A stretch of 64,000 nucleotides of DNA, from positions 1,777,001 to 1,841,000 of the forward strand of contig JAUPFP010000026.1 of NCBI GenBank assembly GCA_036925085.1, in the 5' to 3' direction. Of the stretch, positions 60,494 through 64,000 are shown piece by piece. The position numbers were made by a program, and so were the translations under genes. Within the stretch, counting starts at the first letter, position 1. Each line of letters opens with the position of its first letter. A model generated the notes under the pieces. It ran no database searches and was not told the origin of the DNA. It worked only from the letters and a program-made list of their open reading frames with translations. The DNA is from Brachycybe producta. Its lineage: Eukaryota; Arthropoda; Diplopoda; Playtdesmida; Andrognathidae.

Positions 60494-61027
60494 CCCCGTC
60501 TTTCTGTGTTTCCTATTGTCTATGATCTAACGCTGTACAAAAACCACGTCGGAATTTATATAAATTTTAATAAATGAACCGCTTTTTTTCTCATGGTCAA
60601 CTATATATTGCACATCCAACAACACCATGATTTTAACTTGGAGAGGGGAAAAGGTTGGAAAGTGTAGGGGAGAGAGAGAAACGTGGAGGGGAAAAGAGGG
60701 AGGGGTGACTGAAATTGAAATGAAAGGAGTAAAAAAAGAACAAACAACGCACATGTGCACACCAGAGAAAATGAAAAACTAATTTTCTCTTTCAAATATA
60801 AAAAGGGGTGGGGATAATAGTAGCAAAATTAAACTACAGTTTATCACAGGCAGTTGTGCCCAGCATTAGAATTTTTTTTGCTCAGCCCTTTTATGAACGT
60901 CATCAATTTCTAATTGGTTTGTTACTTGGTCTGATGTCATAAAAGGGCGGAGGAAAAGAAATTCTAATGCAGGGCACAATTGCCTGTGAATTTTGCTCCC
61001 GTCATTTATGACGGGTTACCCCACTAG
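60494..61027 (+). mobile_element. Non-autonomous Helitron H4
   Basis: The 5' end near gccccgtctttctgtg is eroded. The intact 3' end has the hairpin cccgtcatttatgacggg, then ttacccca and CTAG at 61024-61027. The body matches H2, including the palindromic gccctttttatg / cataaaagggc part. Confidence 0.87.
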
Positions 61028-61062
61028 TAATAATAATAATAATCCAAAATTAAATTATATTA

Positions 61063-61420
61063 TGTGACGGACCCTTCTCGACTTGATAGAATCTGCTCTT
61101 TTTCGGTGCAGTTCGAGTTATTCACTCGTTCTGAAAGTGATTGGCTAGGTCACTTATTCTGGGAGGACTAGGCCAATATAATACTTTCTGACGTCCCCAT
61201 AGCCCTTAAAAACACTTTCACAGCTTCGAGGATCTTGTGTCATCTCTATCTTGTCAGGTTTTTCTTGTAGAATTCAGGTTTGCACCTGGTCGTCTGGAAA
61301 ATTATGGCTAGGTGAAAAGCTGAAATAATGATGATTTTGCACAATCGCAAAAATAATTGAATAAATCACACCACTGTTTAAGTTGAAAAATGACTTTGGT
61401 TTAATCCTGGTTTGTAGTGT
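61063..61420. repeat. Unclassified repeat, copy 2 (tgtgacggac family)
   Basis: Diverged partner of 59522-59960, with the same order of landmarks. Helitron H4 lies between the two copies. Confidence 0.6.
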
Positions 61421-61959
61421 AATTCCATGTATTGTTTCTATTGACACTTGACATTAAATATTACAATTTTATATTACCATGTATTAGGATAATTATTGAT
61501 ATTTTTCATTTTTAATATACTCATACTAGGGCTGGGAACAAAAATGTATAACATATGATACATTTGAATAAAACATATTTTTTTTAGTAATTTTTACATT
61601 TACTTTGTGTCAAAACATTCTGAGTATGCATAAATGGTCTTCATTGAAGAAAAATCTAACCAAAATTTAAATACTCTTTCTTCAAATAAAGCCCTTGGTC
61701 AATCAATTAGAAGTAACACTATTTTTCATTCTTTCTATTGCCTGTTTTTTTTTGTGATTGTTCTTTTTTATTACATGTTTTGGAAATTTTTTTATTCGCT
61801 ATTTCAATTGTTTTTTCTTTATTTTTCTAGTTTTGTTTTTTCCACTTGTCTTTCAACTAATTATTACTTTGCCACTTTCTAAAATATTGTTAGGTGTTGG
61901 AGTTCTTGCAGTTCAACACTTAATAGTAGTATAGTAAAACTCATTTTTGGGCCACTTTT

Positions 61960-63170
61960 TCCCATAGACTACTATAGAGCTCTCATTTTGAGCACCACAT
62001 TCCAATATCCTATAGACTTACATAGAGGCATTTCTGGGCCATAGCAGGAAGGCCAACCTATTTTAATGCTTCATCATAACATAGAGAGAAAAAAAGTTGA
62101 CCCAGTTTTTCTTCTTCTCATTGTTAAAGAGAAAGAAGTTTGAAACTTCCTGATACCACCTGCTGTGATGACAAAAAAAACTTGTTTTCACGACTTTGTA
62201 TATAGAATAAATAAAACTTTATATATATAATATCCCGTGTGTGTGTGTGTGTAGTAATAAAACCATTGAAGCACGTCGGAATTTATATAAATTTGAATAA
62301 ATGAACCGTTTTTTTTTTCTCAAGGTCAACTATTTGTTGAACTCTTCCTTTGGACCATGTAGAAGGGGGGGCGAGAGAGAGAGAAAAGTGGGAGGGGTGA
62401 GGGGAAAAGGTTGGAAAGTGTAGAAGTGGAGAGAAAAAGAAAAGTGGGAGATGTGAGGGGAAAAGGTTAGAAAGTGTAGAAGGGGAGAGAGAGAGAAAAG
62501 TGGGAGGGGTAACTGAAATTGAAATGAATGGAGTAAAAAAAGGAAAAAATGATGCACATGTGCACAATTGCCTGTGAATTTTGCTTCTGTCATTTATGAC
62601 GGGTTACCCCACTAGTTTTGTATATAGAAGGTAAGAAATTTTATTTCATACTATGAATATAAACATATATATTCAGATTTTAAGTACATTTTTTTTATCG
62701 AATACACATTTTCCACACCGCATTACAATCTCTCATAGTCTATGATGGGGTCATTTCTGGGCCATAGCAGGAAGACCAACCTATTTAAATACAGTTTTTT
62801 TTTGCTTTTCATTAAAGAGAAAGAAGTTTGAAACTTCCTGATACCACCTGCTGTGATGATAAAAAAACTTGTTGTCATGACTCATTTGTTTTGGTATTAT
62901 AGTTTGTATAGGGAAGGTAAGTCAATTGTATGAATCAAAATGAATTATAATAATGTTGAGATTTTGACTTTATAAAGCATCTCATTTCTACACCATAACA
63001 AGAAGAACAACACATTTTGTTCAGTAACACTGTTGAATAGTTGAATAGTTGAAAAAAAAAACTTGACCCAGTTTTTTTACCTCACCTTGTTTATTTTATA
63101 AAGAGAAACAAACCTAAAATTGTGACTATGATACCACCTGTTGTTTTACAAGTTTCTCGTCTTGTTTAAT
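61960..63170 (+). repeat. Triplicated ~150-200 bp unit interrupted by Helitron H5
   Basis: Units near 61965-62205, 62740-62885 and 62985-63170 share catttctgggccatagcagg, aaagagaaagaagtttgaaa, cttcctgataccacctgctg and tgatgacaaaaaaa. The third unit is the most diverged. H5 lies between the end of unit 1 and its downstream tail (tatatagaa occurs on both sides). Confidence 0.75.
62233..62615 (+). mobile_element. Non-autonomous Helitron H5
   Basis: 5' TCCCGTGTGTGTGTG after A, 3' gtcatttatgacgggttacc followed by ccaCTAG then T. It carries three copies of the ggggaaaaggttggaaagtg type unit. The left arm of the terminal hairpin is slightly mutated (tctgtcat). Confidence 0.88.
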
Positions 63171-63414
63171 GAAAAAACAGTTGATTTTTTAACTGACTAT
63201 TATTGAGTTACCCATTTTATTCTATGAACAATTAATAATATCTATTTCTTTTTTTAAAAAATAAATTTAGTTACTGTGCAATGACAATAATAATTTCAAG
63301 AGGTAAAAAATAATTTTTGTATAAAAGGGGATGCATTTTTGTTTTTAATAACAACTTCTTCACCTATCCAGACAACTAAAACATGGAAGCTTCTTGGTTG
63401 TAATTATATATATA

Positions 63415-63770
63415 TCCCAGGTCTGTGTGTGTGTAATGTCGGAATTTATATAAATTTGAATAAATGAACTGCTTTTTTTTCTTCTCAAGGTCAACTATAT
63501 GTTGCACCCTTCCCATCCAAGAACCCCATGATATTAAATTGAAGAGGGGAAAAGGTTGGATGGAAAGTGTAGAAGGGGTGAGAGAGAAACGTGGAGGGAG
63601 GAAAAGTGGGAGGGGTGACTGAAATTGAAATGAAATTAGTAAAAAAAACGACGCACATGCGCACACCAGAGAAAATGAAAAACACATTTTCTCTTTCAAA
63701 TATAAAAAGGGGAGGGGATAATAGTAGCAAAATTAAACTACAGTTTATCACAGGCAATTGTGCCCAGCAA
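63415..63770 (+). mobile_element. Helitron H6, 3' end missing
   Basis: 5' TCCCAGGTCTGTGTGTGTG after ATA, then the family body down to cacaggcaattgtgcccagc. The terminal hairpin and CTAG are absent. Confidence 0.8.
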
Positions 63771-63789
63771 TTATGTTGCGCTCTGTCCA

Positions 63790-63960
63790 TCCATGCCATA
63801 AAAACAATTAACCCTAATGGAACATTTTCCTTAAAACCATTTACCCTAAAACTAATTACCCTAATAGAACATTTGCCCTCAAAGAACACTTGCCCTAAAA
63901 CCATTTACCCTAAAACTATTTGCCCTCAAGGAACATTTGCCCTAAAACCAATTACTGTGT
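63790..63960. repeat. Degenerate short tandem repeat with CCCTAA/TGCCCTAAA core
   Basis: Irregular units such as gaacatttgccctaaaacc and atttaccctaaaact repeat about nine times. It starts where H6 stops. Confidence 0.75.
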
Positions 63961-64000
63961 ATTTAGACTACTCATTAGGGGAACATGTTTTTTAGGCAAA

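Noticed and set aside
63790-63960. Telomere-like CCCTAA repeats
   Set aside because: The units are irregular with TGCCCTAAA and ATTACCCTAAT variants, not a TTAGGG array.

Overview
The window is animal nuclear DNA: AT-rich, intron-containing and crowded with transposons. Two single-copy mitochondrial enzyme genes lie on the + strand. The beta subunit of ADP-forming succinyl-CoA ligase (SUCLA2) has its last ten coding exons between 445 and 14120. The beta subunit of propionyl-CoA carboxylase (PCCB) begins at 26160, and its first four coding exons are visible (26160-26345, 27006-27119, 56150-56218, 56277-56333). PCCB runs off the right edge and the 5' end of SUCLA2 lies left of the window. Short GT-AG introns, non-autonomous Helitrons carrying CA/GT microsatellites, RTE-type and Jockey/CR1-type LINEs and hAT relics suit a marine invertebrate, possibly a mollusc or another lophotrochozoan. 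That assignment is an inference.

Layout. 1-14120: SUCLA2, with introns holding a tandem-repeat foldback element (747-3373), three hAT-type elements or foldbacks with readable target duplications, and an RTE LINE nested inside a hAT element. 14930-25440: an old minus-strand Ty3/gypsy element (E1) in the SUCLA2-PCCB intergenic space, without a 5' LTR. 25440-25860: an AT-rich tandem array. 26160-27119: PCCB exons 1 and 2. 27199-28169: two Helitrons. 29176-55203: a 26-kb nest of related Ty3/gypsy elements inside PCCB intron 2. 55412-56600: Helitron, LINE tail, PCCB exons 3 and 4, LINE tail in inverted orientation. 56590-59190: a decayed LINE. 59520-64000: more Helitrons, a pair of unknown repeats and a triplicated repeat.

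The nest reads from outside in. Element C (minus, 29176-55203) has a 4-bp duplication, ACCA. Element B (minus, from 29490) sits in the reverse transcriptase of C. Inside B are a solo LTR (33396-34172) and a young, nearly complete plus-strand element A (36773-49225), flanked by the duplication CTCC. A second copy of the B pol/solo-LTR junction lies inverted at 51927-52494.

The most unusual system is this gypsy lineage (A, B, C, E1). Its members appear to share a tRNA-Ala primer site, a leader built from palindromes repeating every 71-72 bp, paired hairpins in the LTRs, and a very long extra coding region (about 1,480 codons in A). Alignment of the copies suggests this region is an in-frame extension of integrase rather than a separate env gene. 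It ends in a conserved domain I do not recognise. None of the copies looks competent: all have frameshifts, deletions or truncated LTRs.

The two host genes act in the same route. Propionyl-CoA carboxylase feeds methylmalonyl-CoA to succinyl-CoA, which succinyl-CoA ligase converts to succinate with ATP formation. Without E1 they would lie only about 1.5 kb apart.
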